Part shown: piece after piece, positions 33,758-42,648 of the stretch
Layout: each line of letters begins with the position of its first letter
How positions within the stretch are numbered: the stretch's first letter is position 1
Translations under genes and position numbers: made by a program
Source of the DNA: Pseudomonas mandelii
GTDB lineage: Bacteria; Pseudomonadota; Gammaproteobacteria; Pseudomonadales; Pseudomonadaceae
DNA: 43,798 nt
Direction: 5' to 3'
NCBI RefSeq assembly: GCF_006438925.1
Contig: NZ_RCZA01000024.1
Coordinates: 358-44,155 of the forward strand
Notes under the pieces: model-generated
The model's input: only the letters and a program-made list of their open reading frames with translations
What the model was told of the DNA's origin: nothing
Database searches by the model: none

Positions 33758-33803
33758 GGTTGCTGCCAGCACTGTGGTTCAGGCCTCAGCAACACCGTGG
33801 ACA
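33758..33803. promoter_or_regulatory. repeats in the divergent esterase/LysR control region
   Basis: GTTGCTG and CAGCAAC form an inverted pair around the middle of the 158-bp gap, and GGTTCAGG occurs twice ~28 bp apart. They are plausible LysR binding sites; no experimental support. Confidence 0.4.
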
Positions 33804-33872
33804 CAGATTAATAGGGTGTCTAAAAAGGAAAAAGCGGCTATAAAATGTTTGACTGTCAACCAAGGCGTGACA

Positions 33873-34769
33873 ATGAACCCGTTCGAAGATATGCGTATTT
33901 TTTGCCAGGTCATGGATTCCGGCAGCTTCACCGCGGCGGCCGATCAATTAGGCCTGTCCAAGCAATTCGTCAGCCGGCGGTTGATGCAGCTCGAAGAGCG
34001 TCTGGGTGTGCGGCTGCTCAATCGCTCCACGCGGCGACTGGACGTGACGCCACTGGGGCAGAGTTATTACGAGTCAGCCTTGCGCCTGCTGGGCGAAGTC
34101 GAGCAAGTCGAGCAGGGCATCGCCGGCCAGACCACTGAGCCCCGCGGCACTATTCGTATCAGCGCGCCATTGTCGTTTGCGGTGGCGCATTTGGGCTGTT
34201 TGCTGCCGGTGTTTTTGCAGCGTTATCGCGATGTCACGGTGGAGGTCGACCTCAGTGATCGGCCGGTGGATTTGCTCAGTGAGGGTTATGACCTGGCGCT
34301 GCGCATCGGCATTCTGGAGGACTCGACGCTGATCGCCCGACGCATCGCCTCCATCCAGCGGATGTACTGCGCCAGCCCGGCATACCTGGCCGAGCGCGGC
34401 ACGCCGCTCAAACCCGAAGACTTGCACAGCCATGACTGCCTGCCTTACGGCCACGGTCGTCAGGTGCAATGGCGTTTTGAAGGGCAGGGCAAGCCGTTGG
34501 TGGTCAATGTCACCGGGCGGATGCGGGTGAACAATGGTGAACTGCTCAGGGACGCGGCGATTGCCGGTATGGGGATTACTTACTTGCCGACCTTCATTGT
34601 GGGTTCGGCATTAAAGGACGGCAGGCTGGTGCCGGTGCTGGATGAGTTTCGTCCGCCGCCGCTGACGTTGTCGGCGGTCTATCCGCAGCACCGTCAAGCA
34701 TCGCGACCGGTGCAGGCGTTGATCGAGTTTTTGCGTGAACGGTTGGATCGGGCTCAGGATGGGTTGTAG
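33873..34769 (+). CDS. LysR-family regulator
   Basis: 298 aa from the ATG at 33873 (MNPFEDMRIFCQVMDSGSFT), chosen over an ORF extension to 33774. The HTH reads FTAAADQLGLSKQFVSRRLM, then a PBP-like effector domain, as in the AaeR/DsdC-neighbour LysR subgroup. It is divergent from the secreted esterase and is probably its activator or repressor. Confidence 0.9.
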   Translation: MNPFEDMRIFCQVMDSGSFTAAADQLGLSKQFVSRRLMQLEERLGVRLLNRSTRRLDVTPLGQSYYESALRLLGEVEQVEQGIAGQTTEPRGTIRISAPLSFAVAHLGCLLPVFLQRYRDVTVEVDLSDRPVDLLSEGYDLALRIGILEDSTLIARRIASIQRMYCASPAYLAERGTPLKPEDLHSHDCLPYGHGRQVQWRFEGQGKPLVVNVTGRMRVNNGELLRDAAIAGMGITYLPTFIVGSALKDGRLVPVLDEFRPPPLTLSAVYPQHRQASRPVQALIEFLRERLDRAQDGL

Positions 34770-34825
34770 AGGGGTTATGGTGTCAGCCCACGCAATTAAT
34801 GAAAGACCCCAGTCTGGAGCGCGCA

Positions 34826-35638
34826 ATGGAACTGCCGACAAAAGAAAAAGCCATCGCCAGCAACCGCGATGCCTGGAATGACTCCGCCCGACACCACAAA
34901 GACACCCCCGAATGGCAGGCCCGTTTGACGGCGGTTGGTTGTAGGGATTTTTGCTGCATGGACGACACCCTCCGAGGTTTGCTGGAGCAGGTCGGTGTCG
35001 ACGGCAAAGACGTGGTGCAACTGGGCTGCAATAACGGCCGCGAATGCCTGTCGTTGTTTGCGCTGGGTGCGCGCAGCGTCGTGGGCGTCGACCAGTCCGA
35101 GGCTTTCCTCGATCAGGCGTGGGAACTGGCGTCACGCTCGCCCCATGCGCCTGAGTTCATCGAGGCAGACATTCATCACTTGCCGACTGAACTTCATGGC
35201 CGCTTCGACGTAGCCCTGATAACCATCGGCGTATTGAACTGGATGCCGGACATCGGCGAATTCTTCCGACATGTCGCACAAACCCTCAAGCCGGGTGGCA
35301 GTCTGGTGGTGTACGAAACCCACCCCTTCCTCGAAATGTTCGACCCCGAGTCCGCCGATCCGTATCGGCCGGACAGCTCATACTTTCGCAGCGAACCTTT
35401 CGTGCAGGACCAGCCGATCGTCTACGAAGGCAAAGTCGACCAGCAGGCCGCTTCGTCCTACTGGTTCGTCCACACCCTGGGCGCCATCTTCACCGGCGCC
35501 ATCGACGCCGGATTGCAGATCAGCCACTTCAAGGAGTACCCGCATTCCAACCGCGAGGAGCTCTATGATCGGTATGAACAGCAAACGGCGCAGCTGCCGT
35601 TGTGTTTTACGTTGGTTGCACAGAAGCGAGCAGTCTAG
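34826..35638 (+). CDS. SAM-dependent methyltransferase (class I)
   Basis: 270 aa from the ATG at 34826 (GGAG 7 nt upstream); an ATG at 34799 adds nine residues. The Rossmann-like SAM site reads VVQLGCNNGRECLSLFALGA with an acidic residue after strand 2 (VVGVDQSE), and IGVLNWMPD is the post-motif. Substrate unknown. It follows the LysR gene closely but no operon signal is clear. Confidence 0.87.
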   Translation: MELPTKEKAIASNRDAWNDSARHHKDTPEWQARLTAVGCRDFCCMDDTLRGLLEQVGVDGKDVVQLGCNNGRECLSLFALGARSVVGVDQSEAFLDQAWELASRSPHAPEFIEADIHHLPTELHGRFDVALITIGVLNWMPDIGEFFRHVAQTLKPGGSLVVYETHPFLEMFDPESADPYRPDSSYFRSEPFVQDQPIVYEGKVDQQAASSYWFVHTLGAIFTGAIDAGLQISHFKEYPHSNREELYDRYEQQTAQLPLCFTLVAQKRAV

Positions 35639-35651
35639 TCAGAAGAGTCTC

Positions 35652-35960
35652 TTAGAGCGTTGAGTGATTGACCGAATGACCCGGCTGCGCGCAGAGATCA
35701 ATGCCAAGGGCGTGAATGACCTTTAAAACCGTATCGAAACGTGGTTTTGCACCTGGTGCGAAGGCCTTGTACAGGCTTTCGCGGCCCATACCCGAATCCT
35801 TGGCTATTTGTGTCATTCCACGCGCTTTCACCACGTAGCCGATAGCGCGAAGAAACTCTTCGTTGTCGCCGTCTGCGAGCACTTGCGAAAGGTACTCGCT
35901 GATGGCTTCGTCACTGTCCAGCAGAGCCGCCATATCGAAAGTAGTCAAAGTCTGGCTCAT
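35652..35960 (-). CDS. HigA/HI1420-type antitoxin
   Basis: 102 aa with an HTH in the C-terminal half (MTQIAKDSGMGRESLYKAFA). Strong GGAGG before its ATG. It lies 2 bp after the toxin gene, the toxin-first order typical of HigBA/HI1419-1420 modules. Predicted to neutralise the RelE-like toxin and to bind the operon operator at 36266-36281. Confidence 0.9.
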   Translation of the reverse strand: MSQTLTTFDMAALLDSDEAISEYLSQVLADGDNEEFLRAIGYVVKARGMTQIAKDSGMGRESLYKAFAPGAKPRFDTVLKVIHALGIDLCAQPGHSVNHSTL

Positions 35961-35962
35961 GT

Positions 35963-36256
35963 TTAAACCTCCTTTGCCAATTTTTTCGCCCGCCTGATGT
36001 CGGCGGTTTGCGAAGATTTGTCACCACCCGCCAACAGCACAATGACGACGCTATTTCGCATAGTGAAGTAGACCCGATAGCCTGCACCGACGTCCACGCG
36101 CATTTCGGAAACACCATCACCCACCGGTTTGATATCGCCCAGATTACCCGCAGAGGCACGATCAATGCGACGAGCGATGGCTAACTTCGCCCGCAAGTCA
36201 CGAATTGAGGCATGCCATGCCGCGAAGATCATAGTTTGTTGAATAAGATAATTCAT
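35963..36256 (-). CDS. RelE/ParE-fold toxin (HI1419/Gp49 type)
   Basis: 97 aa. The fold is marked by IRDLRAKLAIARRIDRASAGN, DIKPVGDGVSEMRVDVGAGYRVYF and VIVLLAGGDKSSQ, typical of HigB-type mRNA endonucleases of the phage-derived Gp49 family. Start is 36256 or the internal ATG at 36235; no strong ribosome site. The operator lies 10 bp upstream. Confidence 0.9.
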   Translation of the reverse strand: MNYLIQQTMIFAAWHASIRDLRAKLAIARRIDRASAGNLGDIKPVGDGVSEMRVDVGAGYRVYFTMRNSVVIVLLAGGDKSSQTADIRRAKKLAKEV

Positions 36257-36265
36257 TACTCAAAT

Positions 36266-36281
36266 GTATCCATCTGGATAC
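36266..36281. promoter_or_regulatory. toxin-antitoxin operator
   Basis: GTATCCA-TC-TGGATAC is a perfect 7-bp inverted repeat with a 2-bp spacer, 10 bp upstream of the toxin start. This is where an HTH antitoxin would bind to repress its own operon. Confidence 0.75.
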
Positions 36282-36421
36282 GAATGACCAGTCAGGCAAT
36301 TCCTTCGTTATGTATGTTTTTTCCCTTAAGCGTGTGGGCTATGGGGGTATCCGAGCGGGTCTATTCGCGGTGCCGCTACCGTCCGCTATCCTTGCTCCAC
36401 GCACATCGAACGGTTTTCCCC

Positions 36422-37090
36422 ATGCTTTCGGTCCAAGGCGTCTTCAAAAGCTACGCCACTCCCCAGGGCCCATTAGCGGTTCTGCAAGGTGTCGACCTCA
36501 CCTTGAAACCCGGCAGCAGCCTGGCGTTGATGGGGGAGTCGGGCAGTGGCAAGAGCACCTTGCTGCACCTGATTGCCGGGCTGGACAAGGTCGATCGCGG
36601 CAGCATCCGCAGCGGCGAACATCGGCTGGAGCAGATGAACGAAGGGCAACTGGCGAACTGGCGGCGGACCGAAATCGGCCTGGTGTTTCAGCAGTTCAAC
36701 CTGATCGGCAGTTTGCGCGTGGAGGACAATCTGGCGTTCCAGGCACGACTGGCGGGGCGGCATGATCCGCGCTGGCAAGCGCATCTGGTGCAACGTCTGG
36801 GCTTGGGTGATTTGCTGCAGCGTTATCCGGAACAGCTGTCCGGCGGCCAGCAGCAACGGGTTGCGCTGGGCCGTGCCTTGGCGTCGCAACCCAAACTGTT
36901 GCTGGCTGACGAACCCACCGGCAGCCTCGATGAAGCCACCAGCGATGAGGTCTTGAAGTTGTTGCTGGAGTTGCTCGACGACAGTCCCACCACCTTGTTG
37001 ATGGTCACCCACAGCCCACGGGTTGCCGCGCGGCTGGCCGAAAAAGTGGTGCTCCACGGTGGTCGTCTGGCTGGCGCGGACGAGCGCTGA
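36422..37090 (+). CDS. ABC transporter ATPase (LolD/MacB type)
   Basis: 222 aa from the ATG at 36422; a longer frame from 36212 lies in the toxin region. Walker A GESGSGKST (38-46), signature LSGGQQQR (139-146), and Walker B LLLADEPTGSLD (159-170) are all present. The LolD/MacB-type ATPase fits the FtsX-type permease that follows 1 bp later. By context it powers the attEFGH-like export or lipoprotein system of this operon. Confidence 0.92.
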   Translation: MLSVQGVFKSYATPQGPLAVLQGVDLTLKPGSSLALMGESGSGKSTLLHLIAGLDKVDRGSIRSGEHRLEQMNEGQLANWRRTEIGLVFQQFNLIGSLRVEDNLAFQARLAGRHDPRWQAHLVQRLGLGDLLQRYPEQLSGGQQQRVALGRALASQPKLLLADEPTGSLDEATSDEVLKLLLELLDDSPTTLLMVTHSPRVAARLAEKVVLHGGRLAGADER

Positions 37091-37091
37091 A

Positions 37092-39563
37092 GTGCGGGTC
37101 TTTCGCGAGACGCTGCGGGCGCTGCTCAGTCATTGGCGACAGCATCCGGTGCAGTTTTTCAGTGTGCTGACCGGGCTCTGGCTCGCCACCAGCCTGCTGA
37201 CCGGCGTGCAGGCGCTGAACAGCCAGGCGCGCGAAAGCTATGCCCGGGCCAGTCAGTTGATTGGCGGCGAACCCCAGGCCAGCCTCAGTTCACCCAGTGG
37301 CGCAACCTTCTCCCAACACGTGTTTGTCGACCTGCGCCGATTGGGTTGGCCGGTGTCGCCGGTCCTGCAAGGTCGGGTGACGCTCAAGGGTCATGAAGAC
37401 CAGCGCTTGCAGTTGATGGGCATCGAGCCGGTGTCGCTGCCCGCCGGTTCCTCTGTGGCCGGGCAGGCGTTGCCGATTGAGCAGGTTGTCGAGTTTTTCA
37501 GCCCTCCAGGCAGTACCTGGATTTCGCCGCAGACGATGCAGGCCCTGGGGTTGCACGAGGGCGAGCGCCCGGTGAGTGTGAGTGGGCAGGCATTACCGCC
37601 GCTGCATGCGCAGTCCGATATGGCACCGGGCGTGTTGTTGGTGGACATCGGCTTCGCCCAGCAGATTCTCGGCCTGCCGGATCAGCTGTCACGCCTGCTG
37701 CTGCCGAAGGATTTCACCGCGCCCCTGCCTGATCAATTCAAGGGTCAACTGCAGCTCAAGACCAGCGGCGAAGAGAACAATTTGTCGCGCCTGACCGAAA
37801 GCTTTCACCTGAACCTCGATGCGCTGGGTTTTCTATCATTCGTGGTCGGTCTGTTTATCGTCCACGCCGCGATCGGTCTGGCGCTGGAACAACGTCGTGG
37901 CTTGCTCAGAACCCTGCGCGCCTGCGGTGTTAGCGCACGGATGCTGATTGCCTGTCTGGCGGTTGAACTGGGTGGGCTGGCGTTGATCGGCGGACTGGTC
38001 GGCGTCGCCAGCGGCTACCTGCTGGCCAGCGTGCTGTTGCCGGATGTCGCCGCGAGTCTGCGCGGGTTGTACGGCGCTGAAGTGGCGGGGCAATTGAGCC
38101 TCAGTCCGTGGTGGTGGCTCAGCGGCGTCGGCCTGAGTCTGTTGGGCGCGTTGTTGGCGGGGGCCAACAGTTTGTTGCGGGCCGCGCGCCTGCCTTTGCT
38201 GGCCCTGGCCGACCCGCAAGCCTGGCATCAGGCTCACGCGCGCTGGTTGCGGCGTCAGGGTTGGGTTGCCGTGATCGCTGCGGTGATCGCAGTGCTGGCG
38301 TTGATCTTCGGCGACAGCCTGAGCAGTGGCTTCGTGCTGATGGTGGCACTGTTGATCGGCGCTGCGCTGGCGTTGCCGGTGGTGCTCAACTGGGTGTTGA
38401 ACCGGGTGCTGCATCGCAGTCGCTCGGTGCTCGGCCAATGGTTTCTCGCCGACTGCCGTCAGCAACTGCCGGCCCTGAGCCTGGCGCTGATGGCGCTGTT
38501 GTTGGCACTGGCGGCGAACATTGGAGCGGGCAGCATGACGGCCGGTTTTCGTCAGACCTTCAGCGATTGGCTCGAACAACGCCTGACCGCCGAACTGTAC
38601 GTCAATCCGCGAAATCCGGCCCAGGCCAGAGAGCTGCAAACCTGGCTCAAGCAGCAACCCGAACTCACGGCAGTGCTGCCCAACTGGCAAGTGTCGATCC
38701 AGTTGCAAGGCTGGCCGGCGGACGTCTTCGGCGTGATCGATCATCCGACGTATCGCCAGCATTGGCCGCTGCTGGAAGCCTTGGGCGACAACCCTTGGGA
38801 CCGACTGGCCAAGGACGACGCACTGATGCTCAGCGAACAACTGGCCCGTCGGCTGAAGGTGCGCGTTGGCGATCACTTGACGATTCCCACCCCGAACGGC
38901 GCCTGGTCGCCGCGGATCGTCGGCATCTACGCCGATTACGGCAATCCCAATGGCCACATTCTGGTCAACGTCAACCATCTGCTGCGCGGCTGGCCGCAGC
39001 TGACACCGAGCCGTTTCAACCTGCGCATCGACCCGACGTTGATCCCGGATTTCCTGACAGCACTGCAAACACGCTTCGCGCTGGAGGACAGTCGCATCGT
39101 CGACCAGGCCCGGCTCAAGGGTTGGTCCACGCAAGTGTTCGAACGCACCTTTGCCGCGACCGCCGCGCTCAACAGCCTGACCCTCTGTGTGGCGGGCGTG
39201 GCGCTGTTCATCAGCCTGTTGACCCAAAGTCAGAGCCGCCTCGGGCAACTCGCCCCTCTGTGGGCGCTCGGCGTGACTCGCCGGCAATTGATGCTGCTCA
39301 ATCTCGGGCAGACCTGGTTGCTGGCGGTGCTGACCCTGGTGTTGGCGTTGCCGTTGGGGATCGCGCTGGCGTGGTGCCTGGACACGGTGATCAACGTGCA
39401 GGCCTTCGGCTGGCGCTTGCCGCTGCGGGTGTTTCCGCTGCAGCTGTTGCAGTTGATGGGGTTGGCGCTGTTGGCGACTTTATTGGCGTCGGCGTGGCCG
39501 CTGTACTCGCTGTATCGCACGCAACCGGCGGATCTGCTGAGGACGTTTGCTCATGAAGATTAA
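37092..39563 (+). CDS. large FtsX/MacB-family permease
   Basis: 823 aa, a GTG start 1 bp after the ATPase stop. About ten hydrophobic segments: one near residues 15-35, a cluster of six at ~245-500, and three near the C-terminus. Large periplasmic loops lie at ~40-245 and ~505-705. This is the double-FtsX layout, possibly equivalent to fused AttF/AttG. It shares 11 bp with the lipoprotein gene. The substrate is unknown. Confidence 0.9.
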   Translation: MRVFRETLRALLSHWRQHPVQFFSVLTGLWLATSLLTGVQALNSQARESYARASQLIGGEPQASLSSPSGATFSQHVFVDLRRLGWPVSPVLQGRVTLKGHEDQRLQLMGIEPVSLPAGSSVAGQALPIEQVVEFFSPPGSTWISPQTMQALGLHEGERPVSVSGQALPPLHAQSDMAPGVLLVDIGFAQQILGLPDQLSRLLLPKDFTAPLPDQFKGQLQLKTSGEENNLSRLTESFHLNLDALGFLSFVVGLFIVHAAIGLALEQRRGLLRTLRACGVSARMLIACLAVELGGLALIGGLVGVASGYLLASVLLPDVAASLRGLYGAEVAGQLSLSPWWWLSGVGLSLLGALLAGANSLLRAARLPLLALADPQAWHQAHARWLRRQGWVAVIAAVIAVLALIFGDSLSSGFVLMVALLIGAALALPVVLNWVLNRVLHRSRSVLGQWFLADCRQQLPALSLALMALLLALAANIGAGSMTAGFRQTFSDWLEQRLTAELYVNPRNPAQARELQTWLKQQPELTAVLPNWQVSIQLQGWPADVFGVIDHPTYRQHWPLLEALGDNPWDRLAKDDALMLSEQLARRLKVRVGDHLTIPTPNGAWSPRIVGIYADYGNPNGHILVNVNHLLRGWPQLTPSRFNLRIDPTLIPDFLTALQTRFALEDSRIVDQARLKGWSTQVFERTFAATAALNSLTLCVAGVALFISLLTQSQSRLGQLAPLWALGVTRRQLMLLNLGQTWLLAVLTLVLALPLGIALAWCLDTVINVQAFGWRLPLRVFPLQLLQLMGLALLATLLASAWPLYSLYRTQPADLLRTFAHED

Positions 39564-40617
39564 GGTCGGCGTGTTGCTATTGGCGCTATTGAGCGGGTGC
39601 GATAACTCGGCGCCCGTTGAGAAAGGCTTTGCGGGGCTGGGTCATCAGGCCGCCGCGTTTACGCCGGTGGTGCCCGGTCGGGTGTTCAGCTTTCCGGCGG
39701 ATCACGGTCCGCATGACGGTTTTCGCATTGAATGGTGGTACGTCACCGCCAACCTCAAGGACGATCAGGGGCGCGAGTTCGGCGCGCAGTGGACATTGTT
39801 TCGCAGCGCCTTGAAAGCGACGCCCGAAGTAGTTGGCTGGGGTAATCAAATTATCTGGCTTGGCCACGCAGCCGTGACGTCGGCGACGGAACATCACGCC
39901 GCCGAGCGTTACGCCCGGGGTGGTGTTGGTCAGGCGGGTGTGAGTCTCGCGCCCTTCAACGCGTGGATTGATGATTGGCGTTTCAGCAGTCAGGGTTCCG
40001 ACCCGATGGCGGATCTTCAACTCAGCGCCCGGGACAAGAAGTTTGGCTATCAACTGCGGCTGACCTCCACACGTCCTTTGGTACTTCAGGGCGACAAAGG
40101 CTTCAGTCAGAAATCCGAACAAGGGCAGGCGTCGTACTACTACAGCCAGCCATTTTTTCAGGCCAGCGGCACGCTGGAAATCGACGGCAAAACGTATCAA
40201 GTCAGCGGCCCGGCCTGGCTCGACCGGGAATGGAGCAGCCAACCCTTGACCGCCAACCAGACCGGCTGGGACTGGTTTTCCCTGCACCTGGACAGCGGCG
40301 AACAGGTGATGCTCTACCGCATGCGGCAGAAGGACGGCGCGCCTTACCTCACCGGCACCTGGATCGACGCTCAGGGCCAGACGCAGCTACTGCACGCCGC
40401 CGACATCAGCCTTACGCCGCAAGACACCGCCAACGTCGCCGGACGTTCGATGCCGGTGCGCTGGTCGATCAAAATCCCCGACAAACACCTCGACATCACC
40501 ATCAGCGCGCTCAACCCCAATGCTTGGATGGCTTTGCGCATTCCCTATTGGGAAGGGCCGGTGCAATTGAGCGGCAGCCATGGTGGGCAGGGTTATCTGG
40601 AAATGACCGGGTATTGA
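39553..40617 (+). CDS. AttH/CrtC-like lipoprotein (lipocalin-type DUF)
   Basis: 354 aa from the ATG at 39553, overlapping the permease stop by 11 bp. Signal peptide and lipobox LSGC (13-16). The rest matches AttH/CrtC-like (PF07143) proteins, with motifs PHDGFRIEWWYVTANL and AWLDREWSSQPL. It is probably anchored in the membrane and exposed to the periplasm. Together with the ATPase and permease it forms an attEFGH-like module. Confidence 0.88.
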   Translation: MKIKVGVLLLALLSGCDNSAPVEKGFAGLGHQAAAFTPVVPGRVFSFPADHGPHDGFRIEWWYVTANLKDDQGREFGAQWTLFRSALKATPEVVGWGNQIIWLGHAAVTSATEHHAAERYARGGVGQAGVSLAPFNAWIDDWRFSSQGSDPMADLQLSARDKKFGYQLRLTSTRPLVLQGDKGFSQKSEQGQASYYYSQPFFQASGTLEIDGKTYQVSGPAWLDREWSSQPLTANQTGWDWFSLHLDSGEQVMLYRMRQKDGAPYLTGTWIDAQGQTQLLHAADISLTPQDTANVAGRSMPVRWSIKIPDKHLDITISALNPNAWMALRIPYWEGPVQLSGSHGGQGYLEMTGY

Positions 40618-40679
40618 GTCGGAACTCTCGCCAGAGTGATGGCCTCCTAATTCTAGAAGTCCGTTCACCGGAGACCGCC

Positions 40680-40922
40680 ATGAGTGAAGACTTGAAACCG
40701 CCTGACCTTGATTCGTGGCAGCACCTGTTTGAAGACAAAGCCTACTGGCAACAATCCCCCGACGCCCATTACGCCGAACTGTTGCGGGTGGCCGACGACT
40801 TGCTGGGGCAGGGCGCCATTGACCTGGAGCAGTGGCAAACCTTGAAGGTCAAGGCCGATCAATCCCATAAAGATTCGCCTGCCGTGAACGTCGCCCAAGA
40901 GGTCGACGATCCCGAGGCTTGA
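40680..40922 (+). CDS. 80-aa acidic protein of unknown function
   Basis: 80 aa, ATG at 40680 with GGAG before it. The sequence is acidic and helix-rich with no Cys and no signal peptide (DSWQHLFEDKAYWQQSPDAH). It follows the AttH gene by 62 bp and probably extends that operon. I recognise no family. The start and the ribosome site support it as a real gene. Confidence 0.7.
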   Translation: MSEDLKPPDLDSWQHLFEDKAYWQQSPDAHYAELLRVADDLLGQGAIDLEQWQTLKVKADQSHKDSPAVNVAQEVDDPEA

Positions 40923-40933
40923 GGAGAACCCAC

Positions 40934-41101
40934 ATGAAACCGACGACCCCCACTGAGCACCCTGACGAACCGCGGCCACCGGGTGAAGTCGAGCGCGACA
41001 ACGACGCCCTGCGCCCGACCGATCCGACCCGGCGCAAGGAAAGCGGCAAGGGCACAGACAGCGGTGAATCCACCGCACAAGAAACTGCGAAGACTCCCTG
41101 A
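40934..41101 (+). CDS. 55-aa charged, Pro-rich protein
   Basis: 55 aa, ATG at 40934, preceded by GGAGAA. It is highly charged, rich in Pro, Glu, Asp and Thr, without hydrophobic core, and so probably disordered. It is 11 bp after the 80-aa gene. No known family. Confidence 0.62.
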   Translation: MKPTTPTEHPDEPRPPGEVERDNDALRPTDPTRRKESGKGTDSGESTAQETAKTP

Positions 41102-41188
41102 TCAGCGTCTATGCTCATCTGCGCAGAGGGCGCTGGACGGTGGTTCAGCGCTCGTTGCTGCCCCCAATTCACAGGGAATGTACCGCTT

Positions 41189-41767
41189 ATGAAACTTCAC
41201 GCACTGACCAAAGCCATCACCCTTGCGACCCTGCTGTCTGCCGCCAGCCTTAGCGCCATGGCTGCGGACATCCCGCTGTCTGCCGTTGTGGAGGCGGATC
41301 AGGTCACCACCAAAGTTGTCTCGGTCGATGCTGCCAATCACCGGGTCGTCCTGGAGGGGCCGGAAGGTCGTCAGGTCCATGTGCAATTGACCGACAAGGC
41401 CAAAAACCTCGGCAACTTGAAAGTCGGCGACCAAGTCGATGTCAAGGTTACTAGCGCTGTCGCCGCCTACCTCGACACCGATGTCGACAAAGGCCTGCCA
41501 GGCACCGTCGAACGCGCTGGCGAAGTCCGCGCAGCCCCCGGCAGTGACAACCCGGGCGGCGAAGCCTACCGTCAGGTGCAGGTCCAACTGAAAATCACCA
41601 AAATCGACGTGAAGAAAAACCAAGTCACCTTCGAAAACCCCGCCGGCCAGTCCAAGACTGTTGACGTCGTAAGACCCGAAGTTCAAGCGAAATTGAAAGA
41701 TCTGGAAGTTGGACAGAGTGTCGTTGTGACCTATACCGACATATTGACAGTGACCAGCAAGCACTGA
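41189..41767 (+). CDS. periplasmic protein with duplicated beta domain
   Basis: 192 aa from the ATG at 41189. Signal peptide (residues 1-~25, ending AMAA). The mature part contains two related segments: VSVDAANHRVVLEGPEGR followed by LGNLKVGDQVDVKVT, and ITKIDVKKNQVTFENPAG followed by LKDLEVGQSVVVTYTD. The duplicated beta-rich layout suggests an OB-fold- or SH3-like protein. Function unknown. A strong hairpin terminator follows the stop. Confidence 0.78.
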   Translation: MKLHALTKAITLATLLSAASLSAMAADIPLSAVVEADQVTTKVVSVDAANHRVVLEGPEGRQVHVQLTDKAKNLGNLKVGDQVDVKVTSAVAAYLDTDVDKGLPGTVERAGEVRAAPGSDNPGGEAYRQVQVQLKITKIDVKKNQVTFENPAGQSKTVDVVRPEVQAKLKDLEVGQSVVVTYTDILTVTSKH

Positions 41768-41790
41768 GGTTGCGTATTAGCTCTATAGGT

Positions 41791-41836
41791 TGATTGTTCT
41801 TGTACAACTTTTCTGTATAAGAACAATCAGTTTTAA
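41791..41836 (+). terminator. intrinsic terminator with long stem
   Basis: TGATTGTTCTTGTACA (41791-41806) pairs with TGTATAAGAACAATCA (41814-41829) with one G-U pair and a 7-nt loop, then GTTTTAA. It ends the periplasmic protein gene and marks the boundary with AT-rich DNA. Confidence 0.85.
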
Positions 41837-41972
41837 TGGTCTAACTGGTGAGTTTTGGCGGTCTTTAAATAGTATTTAAGCCGACATTTAATCAATGTTG
41901 TTTCGATAAATTTCATGTTCATAGACGCGGACATATTCGAAACTTTCTATTAAAATACTTCCCGTTCGCCCA

Positions 41973-42648
41973 GTGTCAGGGCTCTTTACCGGTGCATGGA
42001 TTGCCAGGCCATTACACTGGGCGAACACCTTATCGACGTGCGATACACACTTGCAGCAATACGTTGTTCCCCTGAACACCGCCTCCCGTTTGCCACTCCG
42101 CTACCTCAAGCACACCTCCAAACTGATCCGCAAACTCGGCAACTCCGATCTCGCCCTGCAACACAACAAAGTCATCAACCTGAAACTGACCGTCGCTTCG
42201 ATGGACGGCGTCGTCATCGGCCATGGCGAGTATTTTTGCAAACGTGGTTATGTCGAAGGCATGGAGCTGTCATTTGGTGAAACCCGTAGCGGCATTGGCG
42301 GCGGAATCTGCCAACTGAGCAACCTGATTCACTGGATGGCGATTCACTCTCTATTGGTCGTGGTTGAGCGGTCGAACCACAGCTTCTATCCCTTTCCTGA
42401 CGAAGGGCGGGTACTGCCATTCGGCTCCGGGGCTGCGATCTTTTACAACTACATTGACCTGGTGCTGCATAACCCGACCGATCGCCATTTTCAGTTGAAG
42501 CTCAATGTCGCCGAGCAACAGTTGGAAGGGGAGTTGTTGTGCGAGAGGTCAGGAGCAAGGGACAGGAGAGTCAGGTGTTGAAGAGTGAGCGGCTTTATAA
42601 GAATCGTGTGGTGGTTAAGTATGAGGTTGAGGAAAGTTTGCTGACTTG
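41973..42648 (+). pseudogene. degenerate VanW-family gene
   Basis: Codes for typical VanW pieces: LQHNKVINLKLTVASMDGVV, then GYVEGMELSFGETRSGIGGG, ICQLSNLIHWMAIHS, and VVERSNHSFYPFPDEGR with the FGSGAAIFYNYIDLVLHN motif. The family usually has a segment near FSxxxLVGxPTRR between GEYF and RGYVEG; it is missing here. After LEGELLCER the frame runs to a stop at 42581, while another frame continues to 42648 with a VanW-like C-terminal end (LYKNRVVVKYEVEE). At least one frameshift and two deletions are therefore present. Original function unknown. Upstream DNA is AT-rich. Confidence 0.78.

Noticed and set aside
38108..39556. 482-codon + strand frame inside the FtsX permease gene
   Set aside because: Different frame of the same strand, Arg/Gly/Ala-rich, no domain; the permease frame has membrane helices and coupled start/stop.
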